Of a stretch of 64,000 nt of DNA, positions 51,899-60,668 are shown one piece after another (position 1 is the first letter of the stretch; each line of letters starts with the position of its first letter). The notes under the pieces were generated by a model. The model was not told the DNA's origin. It did not search any database and saw nothing but the letters and a program-made list of their open reading frames with translations. The DNA is from Acidobacteriota bacterium (GTDB taxonomy: Bacteria; Acidobacteriota; G020349885): contig CP070701.1 in the NCBI GenBank assembly GCA_020349885.1, positions 1,666,846-1,730,845 of the forward strand. Reading direction: 5' to 3'. The translations under genes and the position numbers were made by a program.

Positions 51899-52537
51899 AT
51901 GAACGTGCGCTTTCATCACATTGCCGTCGAGGGGCCCGTCGGCGTCGGGAAAACGGCGCTTGTGAACCTCATGGTCGAGCGGCTGGGAGCGGAGAAAATT
52001 AACGAGGTGGACAACAATCCCTTTTTGGAGAGCTTCTACGAAGGCGAGGCCGAGGCTGCTTTTCTGACGCAGCTCTTCTTTCTCCTGAGCCGCTACCAGC
52101 AGCAGCAAAAGCTCCGGCAGAAGCCCCTCTTCGACCGCCTCACGGTCGCCGACTACCTCTTCGACAAGGACCGCATCTTCGCGTACGTGAACCTCTCGGA
52201 CAGCGAGCTGATGCTCTACGAGCGCCTCTACGCCATCTTGAGCCGGGAGGTACCTAGGCCCGACTTGGTCATCTACCTTCAGGCCGACACCTCCGTGCTC
52301 GTGAAGCGCATTCGCGCGCGCGGCCGGGAGTTCGAGCGGCGCATCTCGGAGGACTATTTGAAGGCCCTGAACGACGCCTATAACAATTACTTCTTTAATT
52401 ACAACCGGACACCGCTTCTGGTGGTGAACACGTCGGAAATCGATTTCGTGCACCGAAAGGAAGACCTCGAAGATTTGTTGAAGCAAATTGAAGTCATGGA
52501 CGGGGGCACGCGCTACTACGTGCCATGTGGAGCGTAG
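51899..52537 (+). CDS. Deoxynucleoside kinase (dNK/dGK family)
   Basis: 212 residues. P-loop HHIAVEGPVGVGKTAL at the N-terminus, the conserved DRLTVADYLFDKDRIF region, and the lid RIRARGREFERRI with its arginines. Phosphorylates deoxynucleosides in nucleotide salvage; the exact base cannot be told. The ATG at 51899 has GGGAGA ten bases upstream; another ATG at 51881 is in frame and possible. panB follows 98 bp later; kinase-panB-panC linkage is found in several phyla and may reflect only a shared promoter. Confidence 0.85.
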   Translation: MNVRFHHIAVEGPVGVGKTALVNLMVERLGAEKINEVDNNPFLESFYEGEAEAAFLTQLFFLLSRYQQQQKLRQKPLFDRLTVADYLFDKDRIFAYVNLSDSELMLYERLYAILSREVPRPDLVIYLQADTSVLVKRIRARGREFERRISEDYLKALNDAYNNYFFNYNRTPLLVVNTSEIDFVHRKEDLEDLLKQIEVMDGGTRYYVPCGA

Positions 52538-52635
52538 CGCCCGCCATGTCCACGGCTTAGCCCCGAAAACCCGTTCCCTTGATCCGCGATACCCGCACCC
52601 GGGGCATCGGGACAGGGAGAAAGGAGTATCGAACG

Positions 52636-53526
52636 ATGAACGCACACTCAGGCGACGCGGCGGCTGCCGGAGCAGGCCAGCGCGTCACCGTGTCAAGCAT
52701 CCGCGAGCGGAAAACCTCCGAGCGGCCCATCGCGGCCCTTACGGCCTACGACTACGCCTCCGCTCGCCTCGCCGACGAGGCGGGAATGGACATCATCCTG
52801 GTGGGCGACTCGCTCGCGATGGTCGTGCTCGGCTACGAGAACACGCTGCCTGTCACCGTGGACGAGATGCTCCACCACATGCGCGCCGTGGCGCGCGGCG
52901 CGAAGCGCGCGCTCCTGGTGGCCGACATGCCCTACATGTCCTACCACGCCAGCGTCGAGGAGGCCGTGCGGAACGCCGGGCGCTTCGTGAAGGAAGGCGG
53001 CGCCCAGGCCGTGAAAATCGAGGGGGGCCGGAAACGCCTGCCCGCGGTACGCGCCATCCTCGACGCCGAGGTGCCCGTCATGGGGCACATCGGCCTGACG
53101 CCGCAGTCGCTTCACCGCATGGGCGGCTACAAGGTGCAGGGCAGAGTGCCTCCGGAGGCGCAGGCGCTCCTCGACGACGCGCGCGCGCTTGAGGAGGCGG
53201 GAATTTTTTCGCTCGTTCTGGAAGGGATGCCGCGCGAGCTTGCCTGCGACATCACACGGGCCGTCTCCATCCCCACTATCGGCATCGGCGCCGGCCCCGG
53301 CTGCGGCGGGCAAATACTTGTTTTCCACGACGTGCTCGGCCTGTGCGAAGGGAATTCTCCCAAGTTCGCCCGCCGTTACCTGAAAGGTTTTTCCGTGATG
53401 AAGGAGGCGCTCGAGCGCTACGCCGAGGACGTGCGCGCGGGAAAGTTTCCCTCGGACGACGAATCGTACCACTCGCCAAAAGGTGCCCCCCTGCGCTTTC
53501 CCGCCAGGCGGGAGACGAAGAGATAG
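52636..53526 (+). CDS. panB: 3-methyl-2-oxobutanoate hydroxymethyltransferase
   Basis: 296 residues. Adds a hydroxymethyl group from 5,10-methylene-THF to alpha-ketoisovalerate, the first step to pantothenate. TAYDYASARLADEAGMD, ILVGDSLAMVVLGYENT (metal Asp) and MGHIGLTPQS are conserved, as is TIGIGAGPGCGGQILV. The ATG at 52636 has AAGGAG nine bases upstream. panC starts 12 bp after the stop. Confidence 0.96.
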   Translation: MNAHSGDAAAAGAGQRVTVSSIRERKTSERPIAALTAYDYASARLADEAGMDIILVGDSLAMVVLGYENTLPVTVDEMLHHMRAVARGAKRALLVADMPYMSYHASVEEAVRNAGRFVKEGGAQAVKIEGGRKRLPAVRAILDAEVPVMGHIGLTPQSLHRMGGYKVQGRVPPEAQALLDDARALEEAGIFSLVLEGMPRELACDITRAVSIPTIGIGAGPGCGGQILVFHDVLGLCEGNSPKFARRYLKGFSVMKEALERYAEDVRAGKFPSDDESYHSPKGAPLRFPARRETKR

Positions 53527-53538
53527 GAAGGTGAGCCG

Positions 53539-54393
53539 ATGGAAATCGTCCGAAAGCTGAACCGCATGCGAAGCCTCGCCCGCCAGGGGCGGCGCGAGGG
53601 AAAGACCATCGGCCTCGTGCCCACCATGGGGTGCTTTCATGAAGGGCATTTATCGCTCATGCGCAGGAGCCGCGAAATGGCCGACGTGACGGTCGTGAGC
53701 ATCCTCGTCAATCCCACCCAGTTCGGCTCTGACGAGGATTATGAGAAATATCCCCGCGACATCGTCCGCGACGCAGAGCTCGCCTCGCAGGAGGGGGTGG
53801 ATTACCTCTTTGTGCCCGAGGTGGAAGAAATGTACCCGCAGCCTTTTTACGCTTACGTCAACGTAAGCAGCCTCTCGAAGGTGCTTTGCGGCGCGCACCG
53901 CGCGGGTCACTTCCGCGGCGTGGCGACGGTGGTCATGAAGTTTCTTCATATCGTGGCGCCGCACTTCGCGTTCTTCGGGTTCAAGGACGCCCAGCAGTCC
54001 GTCCTCATCGAGACCATGGTGCGGGATCTCAACATGGACGTCGAGATGGTCGTCTGCCCCACCGTGCGCGAGGCCGACGGCCTCGCCATGGGCTCCCGGA
54101 ACACGCATCTCTCGAAGGAGGAGCGCCAGAGCGCCACATCGCTCTACCGCGCCCTTCAGGCCGCCGAGGAGCTTTTCCATGAGGGCGAGCGGGAGGCATC
54201 GGTGCTGCGGGACAAGATGCGCGAGGTCATGGAAGCCGCGCTGCACACGCGCGTAGACTACGCCGAAATCTCCCACCCTCGGACGCTCGAGGCCCTCGAG
54301 CACGTCGACCACGAGGCGCTCGCGAGCGTGGCGGCCTTCGTGGGCTCGACGCGTCTCATCGACAATCTTTTCCTGAAAACGCCCGATGTCTAG
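53539..54393 (+). CDS. panC: Pantothenate synthetase (pantoate-beta-alanine ligase)
   Basis: 284 residues. Joins pantoate and beta-alanine with ATP. Nucleotide-binding motifs LVPTMGCFHEGHLSLM (HxGH; the usual Ala-Leu is Cys-Phe), FGFKDAQQ and GLAMGSRNTHLS are intact. ILVNPTQFG binds pantoate. It forms the end of the kinase-panB-panC run. panD is not present here. Confidence 0.96.
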   Translation: MEIVRKLNRMRSLARQGRREGKTIGLVPTMGCFHEGHLSLMRRSREMADVTVVSILVNPTQFGSDEDYEKYPRDIVRDAELASQEGVDYLFVPEVEEMYPQPFYAYVNVSSLSKVLCGAHRAGHFRGVATVVMKFLHIVAPHFAFFGFKDAQQSVLIETMVRDLNMDVEMVVCPTVREADGLAMGSRNTHLSKEERQSATSLYRALQAAEELFHEGEREASVLRDKMREVMEAALHTRVDYAEISHPRTLEALEHVDHEALASVAAFVGSTRLIDNLFLKTPDV

Positions 54394-54454
54394 TGCCGTT
54401 TCACCGTACTAATCGGAGCGCAAAATAGTTTTGAGGCTGCCGCATTCGACGAAC

Positions 54455-54554
54455 GTGCAGAAAGTGCGGGAGGTGCAGAAGGTGCGGGAAGTGCGTGACG
54501 TGCTGTCGGCACCTTCCGAACCTTCCGTACCCCTGGCCTGTCTGCCAGGACAAG
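54455..54554 (+). repeat. Array of nine phased 9-nt units plus palindrome ending CAAG
   Basis: Units from 54455: GTGCAGAAA, GTGCGGGAG, GTGCAGAAG, GTGCGGGAA, GTGCGTGAC, GTGCTGTCG, GCACCTTCC, GAACCTTCC, GTACCCCTG. Units 7-8 are the reverse complement of the GGAAGGTGC junction in units 1-4, so the array is two opposed arms. The hairpin CCTGGC..GCCAGG (54532-54549) followed by ACAAG ends it. This is the same plan as at 16573-16675, with nonamers instead of heptamers. Confidence 0.65.
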
Positions 54555-54596
54555 CTTCTGCACTCCGAGGGCCGCGTCTTCGGCTGGCCCCCCCCT

Positions 54597-55598
54597 TTAT
54601 TTAATCGCCCAGCGCAGGAGGACGGAGCCCCACGTGAGGCCGCCCCCGAAGGCCGTCAAGAGCACCAGGTCGCCCTGCCGGACGCGGCCTTGGCGCACGG
54701 CCTCGTCGAGCGCGATGGGAATGGAGCCGGCCGAGGTGTTCCCGACTCGCTCTATGTTTTCGTAGACCCGGTCGGGAGAAAGGCCCAGGCGATCGACCAC
54801 GGCATCCGAGATGCGCTTGTTGGCCTGGTGGGCGATGAAGAGCTTAACGTCCTCGACCCCGTAGCCGGCTTGCCTGAGCGCATCCTCGGCGGAACGCTCC
54901 ATGCTGCGCACGGCGATCTTGAAAGTCGCCTTCCCCTCCATCCGGACGAAATGCAGACGCTGCTCGACGGTCTCGTGCGAGGCAGGGAGGAGCGAGCCGC
55001 CCGCGGGAACGGTTAAAAATTGGCCCTGTGCGCCGTCGCTATGAATGTTTGACGCCAGAATGCCGAACTCCGGCTCCACGTCCCGCATGACGACGGCGCC
55101 CGCGCCGTCGCCGAAAAGGATGCACGTCGTGCGGTCCGTGAAATCGGTCACGCGCGAGAGCAGGTCGGCCCCCACCGCCAGCACTCTTCGGTACTTTCCC
55201 GTCTCGATGAACTGCTGCGCCACGACGGCCGCATAGACGAAACCCGAGCACGCGGCCTGAAGGTCGAAGGCCGCGGCGCGCTTGGCGGCGAGGTTGGCCT
55301 GGATAAGGTTGGAGCTTCCCGGAATGGGCACATCCGGCGTGAACGTGCCGCAGATGATGAGGTCAAGCTCTTCGGCGGCAAGGTTCGCCATCTCAAGCGC
55401 CCGCTTTGCGGCCTCCGTGGCGTAAAGGGAGAGTCCCTCCCCCGGGGCTGCCTTGCGGCGCTCGCGTATGCCCGTGTGCTCGATAATCCATTGATCGCTC
55501 GTGCGCAGCTCGGGCAGGCTTTCGAAATAGGCGTTCGTCAGAACGGTCGGGGGCAGGGCGGAACCTGTCCCCACGATTCCCGCGCGGCGCCGCGTCAT
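54597..55598 (-). CDS. fabH: Beta-ketoacyl-ACP synthase III
   Basis: 333 residues. Starts fatty-acid synthesis by condensing acetyl- (or branched) CoA with malonyl-ACP. Catalytic Cys in DLQAACSGFVYA, His in FIAHQANKRI and Asn in GNTSAGSIP form the triad. The start at 55598 is used: the ATG overlaps the plsX stop (ATGA) and begins the conserved RAGIVGTGSALP. The frame opens further upstream within plsX but that part is not homologous. Last gene of yceD-rpmF-plsX-fabH. Confidence 0.96.
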   Translation of the reverse strand: MTRRRAGIVGTGSALPPTVLTNAYFESLPELRTSDQWIIEHTGIRERRKAAPGEGLSLYATEAAKRALEMANLAAEELDLIICGTFTPDVPIPGSSNLIQANLAAKRAAAFDLQAACSGFVYAAVVAQQFIETGKYRRVLAVGADLLSRVTDFTDRTTCILFGDGAGAVVMRDVEPEFGILASNIHSDGAQGQFLTVPAGGSLLPASHETVEQRLHFVRMEGKATFKIAVRSMERSAEDALRQAGYGVEDVKLFIAHQANKRISDAVVDRLGLSPDRVYENIERVGNTSAGSIPIALDEAVRQGRVRQGDLVLLTAFGGGLTWGSVLLRWAIK

Positions 55599-56641
55599 GG
55601 CTGGATGGCCTTTTTTACCGGCGTCGGGAAATAGTCCGCTTCCGTTTCCGCGAGTCGGGCGACTTCGGCGAGGATGCGGTCGTTTACCTTGCGGCGCTCG
55701 CACTCGATGGCGGCCCCGAGGGCGCTCTGGATGGCGCGGGCGTTCGAGCGGCCGTGGCAGACGACCGTCGTGCCCCGGATTCCCAGGAGCGGAACGCCGC
55801 CGTACTCGGTGTAATCCAGGCGCTTGCGTATCCGTGAAAGTACGGGGCGGGACAGGAGATATCCCAATCGCGTCCACAGGCTCGCGGAGAATTCGGAGCG
55901 CATGATGCCCTCCAACGTCTCGACCAGGCTTTCGCACGTCTTCAAGACGACGTTTCCCAGAACGCCGTCGCAGACGATGACGTCGGCCTTGCCGCTGAAA
56001 AGATCTTTTCCGTCGATGTTGCCCACGAAGTTGAGGCTGGTTCCCTTGAGCACCTTGTGAACGGTGCGAATCAGGTCGTCCCCCTTGCTCTCCTCTTCCC
56101 CGATGCTCAGGAGCGCGATTCGGGGGTTGTCGCTTCCCAAGATGCGGGCGTAGAGGGAGCCCATGACCGCAAACTGCAGCAGGTGGTGCGCCTTGCAGTC
56201 CACGTTAGCGCCCACGTCCGTCAGGACGGTCAGCCCCGAGCGTGTCGGAAGAGACCAGGCGAGGGCGGGCCGGTCCACGCCTTCGATGGTCCCCATGACC
56301 ACCTTGGCCGCCGCCATCGCGGCGCCCGTGTTCCCCGCGCTCACGAGGGCGTCGGCCTTGCCTTCGCGCACGAGGTTCGCGGCCACGCGAATCGAGGAGT
56401 TGGGCTTCTGGCGCAGGGGAGCCGTGGCCGGGTCGGCCATCGAAACAACCTCGGACGCCTCCACCAATTCGATTCGATTCCGGTCCGTCTCCGCGCGGGA
56501 AAGCGCCCGCTCGACTTCGCTTCGCGGCCCCACGAAGAGCACCGCGAGGTCCGGCCACTCCCGGAGCGCATGCGACGCACCCCTCACGTTGGGCTCTACG
56601 CCGCGGTCTCCGCCCACCGCATCAAGGGCTACGCGAATCAT
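55595..56641 (-). CDS. plsX: Phosphate acyltransferase PlsX
   Basis: 348 residues. Makes acyl-phosphate from acyl-ACP for phospholipid synthesis. MIRVALDAVGGDRGVEPNV at the N-terminus and VSAGNTGAAMAAAKV, DVGANVDCK and GNVVLKTCES are typical. The ATG at 56641 has GAGGAG eight bases upstream. It overlaps fabH by 4 bp and follows rpmF by 39 bp. Confidence 0.96.
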   Translation of the reverse strand: MIRVALDAVGGDRGVEPNVRGASHALREWPDLAVLFVGPRSEVERALSRAETDRNRIELVEASEVVSMADPATAPLRQKPNSSIRVAANLVREGKADALVSAGNTGAAMAAAKVVMGTIEGVDRPALAWSLPTRSGLTVLTDVGANVDCKAHHLLQFAVMGSLYARILGSDNPRIALLSIGEEESKGDDLIRTVHKVLKGTSLNFVGNIDGKDLFSGKADVIVCDGVLGNVVLKTCESLVETLEGIMRSEFSASLWTRLGYLLSRPVLSRIRKRLDYTEYGGVPLLGIRGTTVVCHGRSNARAIQSALGAAIECERRKVNDRILAEVARLAETEADYFPTPVKKAIQP

Positions 56642-56680
56642 GGCGCTCCTCTTCCCAAGCAAATCAATCGAGCCAAGAAT

Positions 56681-56863
56681 TTACTCTTCCTTGGAGGGCA
56701 GAACCGACGTCCCAGCGTAGTAACCGCACTTCGGACACACGCGATGCGGAAGCTTCGGCTCCATGCACTGCGGGCACGCCGTCAGGCGCGGAGCCACAAG
56801 ACGCTGCTGACCCTGGCGTTTTCGCTTGCGCTGTTTAGAAAATTTCCGACGGGGATTTGCCAT
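56681..56863 (-). CDS. rpmF: 50S ribosomal protein L32
   Basis: 60 residues. MANPRRKFSKQRKRKRQGQ is the usual basic N-terminus; the zinc ribbon cysteines CPQC and CPKC are both present, so this is the zinc-binding form. It is encoded between yceD and plsX, the common bacterial order. Confidence 0.96.
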   Translation of the reverse strand: MANPRRKFSKQRKRKRQGQQRLVAPRLTACPQCMEPKLPHRVCPKCGYYAGTSVLPSKEE

Positions 56864-56933
56864 GGGATTAGAGAATTTCCGGATTAAGGAGCCGGGTGGA
56901 AAGACTGGCGGCGCGTCCCCTCGTCATGGAGCT

Positions 56934-57506
56934 TCACGGCGAGTGTTTCCGAGCCAGACGCGGGCGGAGCATGCGCAGGGGCAGAAGGCGCGGGTCGAAC
57001 GGGGCGTCCTCTTCCCCCTCATGCGCGCAGCGCGTCTCGTTTCGATTCGCACCGCACCGCGGACAAAGGCCGCGGCAGTCTTCCCGACACAGGGGTTTCA
57101 GGGGATAATGCAAAAAAATTTCCTCTTCCAAGAACGGCAGGAGGGCCACCTCCATGTTGGAATCGTAGCGCAGGGCAATGTCCTCCTCGGGATTCCTTTC
57201 CGTTTCACCTGGATCCTCGCCCGGGCAGTCGGGGAGAAGGAGCGTCCCGAGCCGATGCGCCACCTCATGCTCCATGGCCGCCAGGCATCGTGCGCATGCG
57301 CTACGGGTTTTCCCTCGAAGCTCGCCTTCGAGGTAAAAGCGCTCGCCGCCCACGTGGCGCACGGTGTAGTCCGCGTCGAGACCCTTGGCAACGACCGCCT
57401 GTCCTTCTTTGGAAAGGTCCTCGTGCGGCACGCGCAGGCGCTCCGAGAAACTCCCGCTTTGCTTCGCGGCATGGAGCGACAGAATATACATGCTTTTTTT
57501 CTGCAT
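56934..57506 (-). CDS. yceD: YceD/DUF177 family protein
   Basis: 190 residues. The family is linked to 23S rRNA/ribosome maturation through its constant position before rpmF. Two cysteine pairs are seen: SACARCLAAMEH, and the C-terminal CREDCRGLCPRCGANRN, typical for the family (CxxxCxGLCxxCG). An Arg-rich tail (RMLRPRLARKHSP) follows. An ATG 15 bases inside (57491) may be the true start, as TAGAAT lies only four bases before the outer ATG. Confidence 0.85.
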   Translation of the reverse strand: MQKKSMYILSLHAAKQSGSFSERLRVPHEDLSKEGQAVVAKGLDADYTVRHVGGERFYLEGELRGKTRSACARCLAAMEHEVAHRLGTLLLPDCPGEDPGETERNPEEDIALRYDSNMEVALLPFLEEEIFLHYPLKPLCREDCRGLCPRCGANRNETRCAHEGEEDAPFDPRLLPLRMLRPRLARKHSP

Positions 57507-57739
57507 AGGATTCTACCTTTTTATTCCCGCTTCCCGAATTCCGAAACGCCGGAACACGCTGAAACGGAAAGCAAAGTGAATACAAGCAGTAATTATCTTC
57601 AGCGAGTCTACCTCAAGCAAATCAAGAACGCAAGCTGCCGGTCAAGCCGGGCAGCGTAGGGGAAATTGTGTAAATTTATTATTAAGCCATCCCAACACTC
57701 TCCGGTAGGGCAGGGTGGGGTGCCCGCGGGGGAATTTTC

Positions 57740-58387
57740 CTACTTCGCTTCCCTCAGGAACGTAAAATGGACGCCCAGGGACTCTCCCGGGAAGCGCTTG
57801 GGAAGGGGCGGCATGGGGGAGGCGCCCAGCACGGCGCGGAGCGCCGCGTGGTCGTAGGCCGTCGAGCCGCTCGACTGCGCGAGCTCCACGCCCGTGATGC
57901 GCCCGCCGCGCCCGATTCGAAAGTAGACGACGGCGTCGGCCGAGACGCCGGCCGTCCCCGGCTTGTACCAGGTCTGCGCAATCTTTCGCTGGATGGTGTC
58001 CAGGTACCAGAGGTAGGTGAAATCCTTCGCGTCGAGCCGGCTCACGCCCCCGCCCGGCCCCGCGCCCGCGCCCTGGATGCCGAGCTTCGGGGAAGGCGCC
58101 TTCTTCGGTTCGCGGACGGCGGGCTTGGGTTTTTCCTGTTTTTTCTCCGCTTTTTTCTCCGGCGCGGCCTTCGGAGGAATTTTCTTTTTGACCGACACGC
58201 TCTTTCGAGGGATCGCAGCCGGCAAATCCGAAGGGCCGCGAAGGGACGCCAGGCTGATGCGGTAGGCGCGGATGGGGGGAAGCAGTTTGGGGCGCGGCTT
58301 CTCCCACGTGAAAGAAAGCGCCGCCACGAGCACCGCGTGCGCGGCGAAGGAGACCCCGAGCGCCCGATGGAGAGGATTCCCGAGCAT
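57740..58387 (-). CDS. TonB-like protein (energy transducer/TolA-like C-terminus)
   Basis: 215 residues from the ATG at 58387 (another in-frame ATG is at 58405). An N-terminal membrane anchor (ALGVSFAAHAVLVAALSFTW) is followed by a Lys/Pro/Glu-rich periplasm-spanning stretch and a C-terminal TonB domain (YLDTIQRKIAQTWYKPG, then VVYFRIGRGGRITGVEL). Such proteins carry inner-membrane energy to outer-membrane transporters; some instead act like TolA. No exbB/exbD or tonB-dependent receptor lies nearby. A -10 six bases before 58387 favours that start. Confidence 0.8.
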   Translation of the reverse strand: MLGNPLHRALGVSFAAHAVLVAALSFTWEKPRPKLLPPIRAYRISLASLRGPSDLPAAIPRKSVSVKKKIPPKAAPEKKAEKKQEKPKPAVREPKKAPSPKLGIQGAGAGPGGGVSRLDAKDFTYLWYLDTIQRKIAQTWYKPGTAGVSADAVVYFRIGRGGRITGVELAQSSGSTAYDHAALRAVLGASPMPPLPKRFPGESLGVHFTFLREAK

Positions 58388-58393
58388 CGGGAC

Positions 58394-58402
58394 AGCATAG
58401 CA
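58394..58402 (-). promoter_or_regulatory. Extended -10 of the TonB-like gene
   Basis: TGCTATGCT on the - strand; the hexamer TATGCT ends six bases before the ATG at 58387, putting the start of transcription on the start codon. No ribosome-binding site is visible. Confidence 0.45.
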
Positions 58403-58527
58403 CATGGCGGCCGCACGGCATCACGGAAAGGTGAAGCGCCGAGGCTGCGGAGTGCCGCTTGCGCCGTCAGGGTCCGCTTCCGACAATTTCCCGTAAACGC
58501 TTCCTCCCCTCAGGCGTAACAAGGGTG

Positions 58528-58533
58528 TACAAT
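58528..58533 (+). promoter_or_regulatory. -10 of the serpin gene
   Basis: TACAAT, preceded by TG. The serpin ATG at 58565 has AAGGAG from 58553, so a normal 25-30 nt leader is expected. Confidence 0.4.
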
Positions 58534-58564
58534 CGTGAGAACCCCTTTCTTTAAGGAGAACGCT

Positions 58565-59941
58565 ATGGAACGACGTAACGTTGTAACGAAGTCGCAGTGG
58601 GCGGGCATCATCACGGGCGCAGCGGCGATCGGGATTTTGATGGGGCTCCCGGGATACGTGTCCGGAGAAGAACACCATGAGAAAGGCCCCGTTTCGGAAA
58701 ACCGGACGGCCGCTCCGGAGAGTCGCACGGGAAAGCCCGAGCCTGTCTCGAAAGAAGGCGTCGCAGCCCGGTTGAACGGGTTTGCGTTCGATCTTCACGC
58801 CGAACTGCGTGCCGAGGAGGGAAATCTTTTCTTCTCTCCTTTCAGCATCTCGAGCGCGCTCGCCATGACCTACGCCGGCGCGCGGGGCGACACCGCCGCC
58901 CAGATGGCCGCCGTGCTTCGGCTTCCGCCGGCCGACGAGGGCGTCCACTCGAAACTGGGGGCGCTGGTCTCGGAGCTTCACGCCCGCGGCGAGGAGACCG
59001 ACTGCGCCCTCCACGTCGCAAACGCCTTGTGGGGCCAGCGGGGGCTGGGCTTTCGACCGGAATACCTCGAGCTAATAAAAACGTCTTATGATGGGGACCT
59101 CCGCGAGCTCGATTTCAAGAAGGACACCGAAGGGGCGCGAAGGACGATCAACGCGTGGGTTGAGGAAAAAACTTTCGAAAAAATCAAAAATCTCATCCCT
59201 CGCGGCATATTGAAGAAGCTCACGCGCCTCGTGCTGACGAACGCAATCTACTTCAAGGGCAAATGGGCCCGCACCTTCGATGAGGCCTCCACCCGCCCCG
59301 CCCCCTTCCACAGCCCCACCGGGGAGCGCGAGGTTCCCATGATGCACCAGACCGGCCGGTTTGGGTACACGGAAGATGGAGCCGTTCAGGTGCTTGAGAT
59401 GCCCTACGGGACGCCGGATTCCGGCGCCGCCTCCGAGCGGAGTCCGGAACGCCTCTCGATGCTGGTGGTGCTTCCGAAAGACGAGAGCAGCCTCGGCGCG
59501 CTTGAGGACTCCGTCAACGCGGAGAAGCTCGAAAGGTGGATCAACCGGCTGCGAAACGAAAAGGTTAAAGTTTACCTGCCGAAGTTCAAACTCACGGAAC
59601 GATTCCTCCTGGGTAAGATTCTTCAGGAGATGGGAATGACGTATGCGTTTCAGACCGTCGAGCCGAGCAGGGCGGATTTTTCCGGCATCACAACGGAGGA
59701 GAAATTAGCCATCTCGGAAGTCATTCACAAGGCGTTCGTGGACGTGAACGAGGAGGGCACGGAGGCCGCCGCGGCGACGGCGGTCGTCATGGCAAGGGTG
59801 GTTGGGGGTACCTTCAAACCGTCCACCCCCGTGTTTCGCGCCGACCATCCGTTCCTGTTCTTCATCCGGGACAACGGAACGAACGCGATTCTCTTCATGG
59901 GGCGCGTCGTCGATCCGAAGGCCTCAGCGGAAGGCAGCTAG
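58565..59941 (+). CDS. Secreted/membrane-anchored serpin, inhibitory type
   Basis: 458 residues. N-terminal hydrophobic segment (WAGIITGAAAIGILMGLPG) as signal or anchor. The serpin fold runs from about residue 75 (NLFFSPFSISSALAMTYAGA) through NAIYFKGKWARTF to DHPFLFFIRDN. The reactive-loop hinge at residues 396-405 reads EEGTEAAAAT, the exact consensus of inhibitory serpins. Counting from P15 Gly398 puts P1 at Val412 (P2 Arg), which predicts an elastase-like target, or a trypsin-like one if the loop shifts by one. The 3' end overlaps nth tail-to-tail (CTAG holds both stops). Serpins are rare in bacteria; transfer is possible. Confidence 0.93.
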   Translation: MERRNVVTKSQWAGIITGAAAIGILMGLPGYVSGEEHHEKGPVSENRTAAPESRTGKPEPVSKEGVAARLNGFAFDLHAELRAEEGNLFFSPFSISSALAMTYAGARGDTAAQMAAVLRLPPADEGVHSKLGALVSELHARGEETDCALHVANALWGQRGLGFRPEYLELIKTSYDGDLRELDFKKDTEGARRTINAWVEEKTFEKIKNLIPRGILKKLTRLVLTNAIYFKGKWARTFDEASTRPAPFHSPTGEREVPMMHQTGRFGYTEDGAVQVLEMPYGTPDSGAASERSPERLSMLVVLPKDESSLGALEDSVNAEKLERWINRLRNEKVKVYLPKFKLTERFLLGKILQEMGMTYAFQTVEPSRADFSGITTEEKLAISEVIHKAFVDVNEEGTEAAAATAVVMARVVGGTFKPSTPVFRADHPFLFFIRDNGTNAILFMGRVVDPKASAEGS

Positions 59942-60591
59942 TTGCCGACGCCCGCCTTCGCGCACCAGCGCTCGGCGGAGCACGAGCCGCAGCGCGGGCC
60001 GATGGGCCGGCACACCGTGCGTCCGTGACTTACGAGGAGGTCGTTCACGCGCCGCCAGTAGCGTCGGGGCACGATTTTCTGGAGCGCGATTTCCGTCTCC
60101 TCGGGCGTTTTCGTGCGCACCCAGCCGAGGCGGTTCGAGATGCGGTGCACGTGGGTGTCTACGGGGATGGCGTCCTTCGCGAAGCCGTACACCAGCACGC
60201 ATCCTGCCGTCTTGCGTCCGACGCCTGGAAGCGCCGTGAGCTCATCCATCGTCTCCGGCACGCGCCCTCCGTGGCGCTCGATCAGCAGGCGCGCCACCCT
60301 GCGGATGGTGTCGGTCTTGACGCGATAGAAACCGCACGCCCGGATGAGCGGAAGAATTTCCGATTTCCGGGCCCGCGCCAGCTCTTCGGGCGTACGGAAC
60401 CGGGCGAAGAGCCGCCGCGCCGCCTCGTCGGTAATCTCGTCGCGCGTGCGCTGCGAAAGGATGGTGCCAATGAGCGCGTGGAACGGGTTGCGCTCTTCCT
60501 CGCTCAGCCGGTCGAGCGCCGTCCAATCGTACGTGCGCCCTAGGGCGCGCAGGACGGAAATTATCGAATTCCTTGAGACGCTACGCGGCAT
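59938..60591 (-). CDS. nth: Endonuclease III
   Basis: 217 residues. DNA glycosylase/AP lyase for oxidised pyrimidines. The helix-hairpin-helix LPGVGRKTAGCVL contains the catalytic Lys and VDTHVHRISNRLGW the catalytic Asp. The 4Fe-4S cluster loop is intact: C-x6-C-x2-C-x5-C (CRPIGPRC, then GSC and ERWC). Start ATG 60591. Convergent with the serpin gene, overlapping by 4 bp. Confidence 0.95.
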   Translation of the reverse strand: MPRSVSRNSIISVLRALGRTYDWTALDRLSEEERNPFHALIGTILSQRTRDEITDEAARRLFARFRTPEELARARKSEILPLIRACGFYRVKTDTIRRVARLLIERHGGRVPETMDELTALPGVGRKTAGCVLVYGFAKDAIPVDTHVHRISNRLGWVRTKTPEETEIALQKIVPRRYWRRVNDLLVSHGRTVCRPIGPRCGSCSAERWCAKAGVGN

Positions 60592-60668
60592 TCATACCTC
60601 GTGCGCGACACACGGAGGGGGCAAGGGGGAAGCTCCTTCGGAAAAACTGCGCGGGAGCGGAGGACGCC

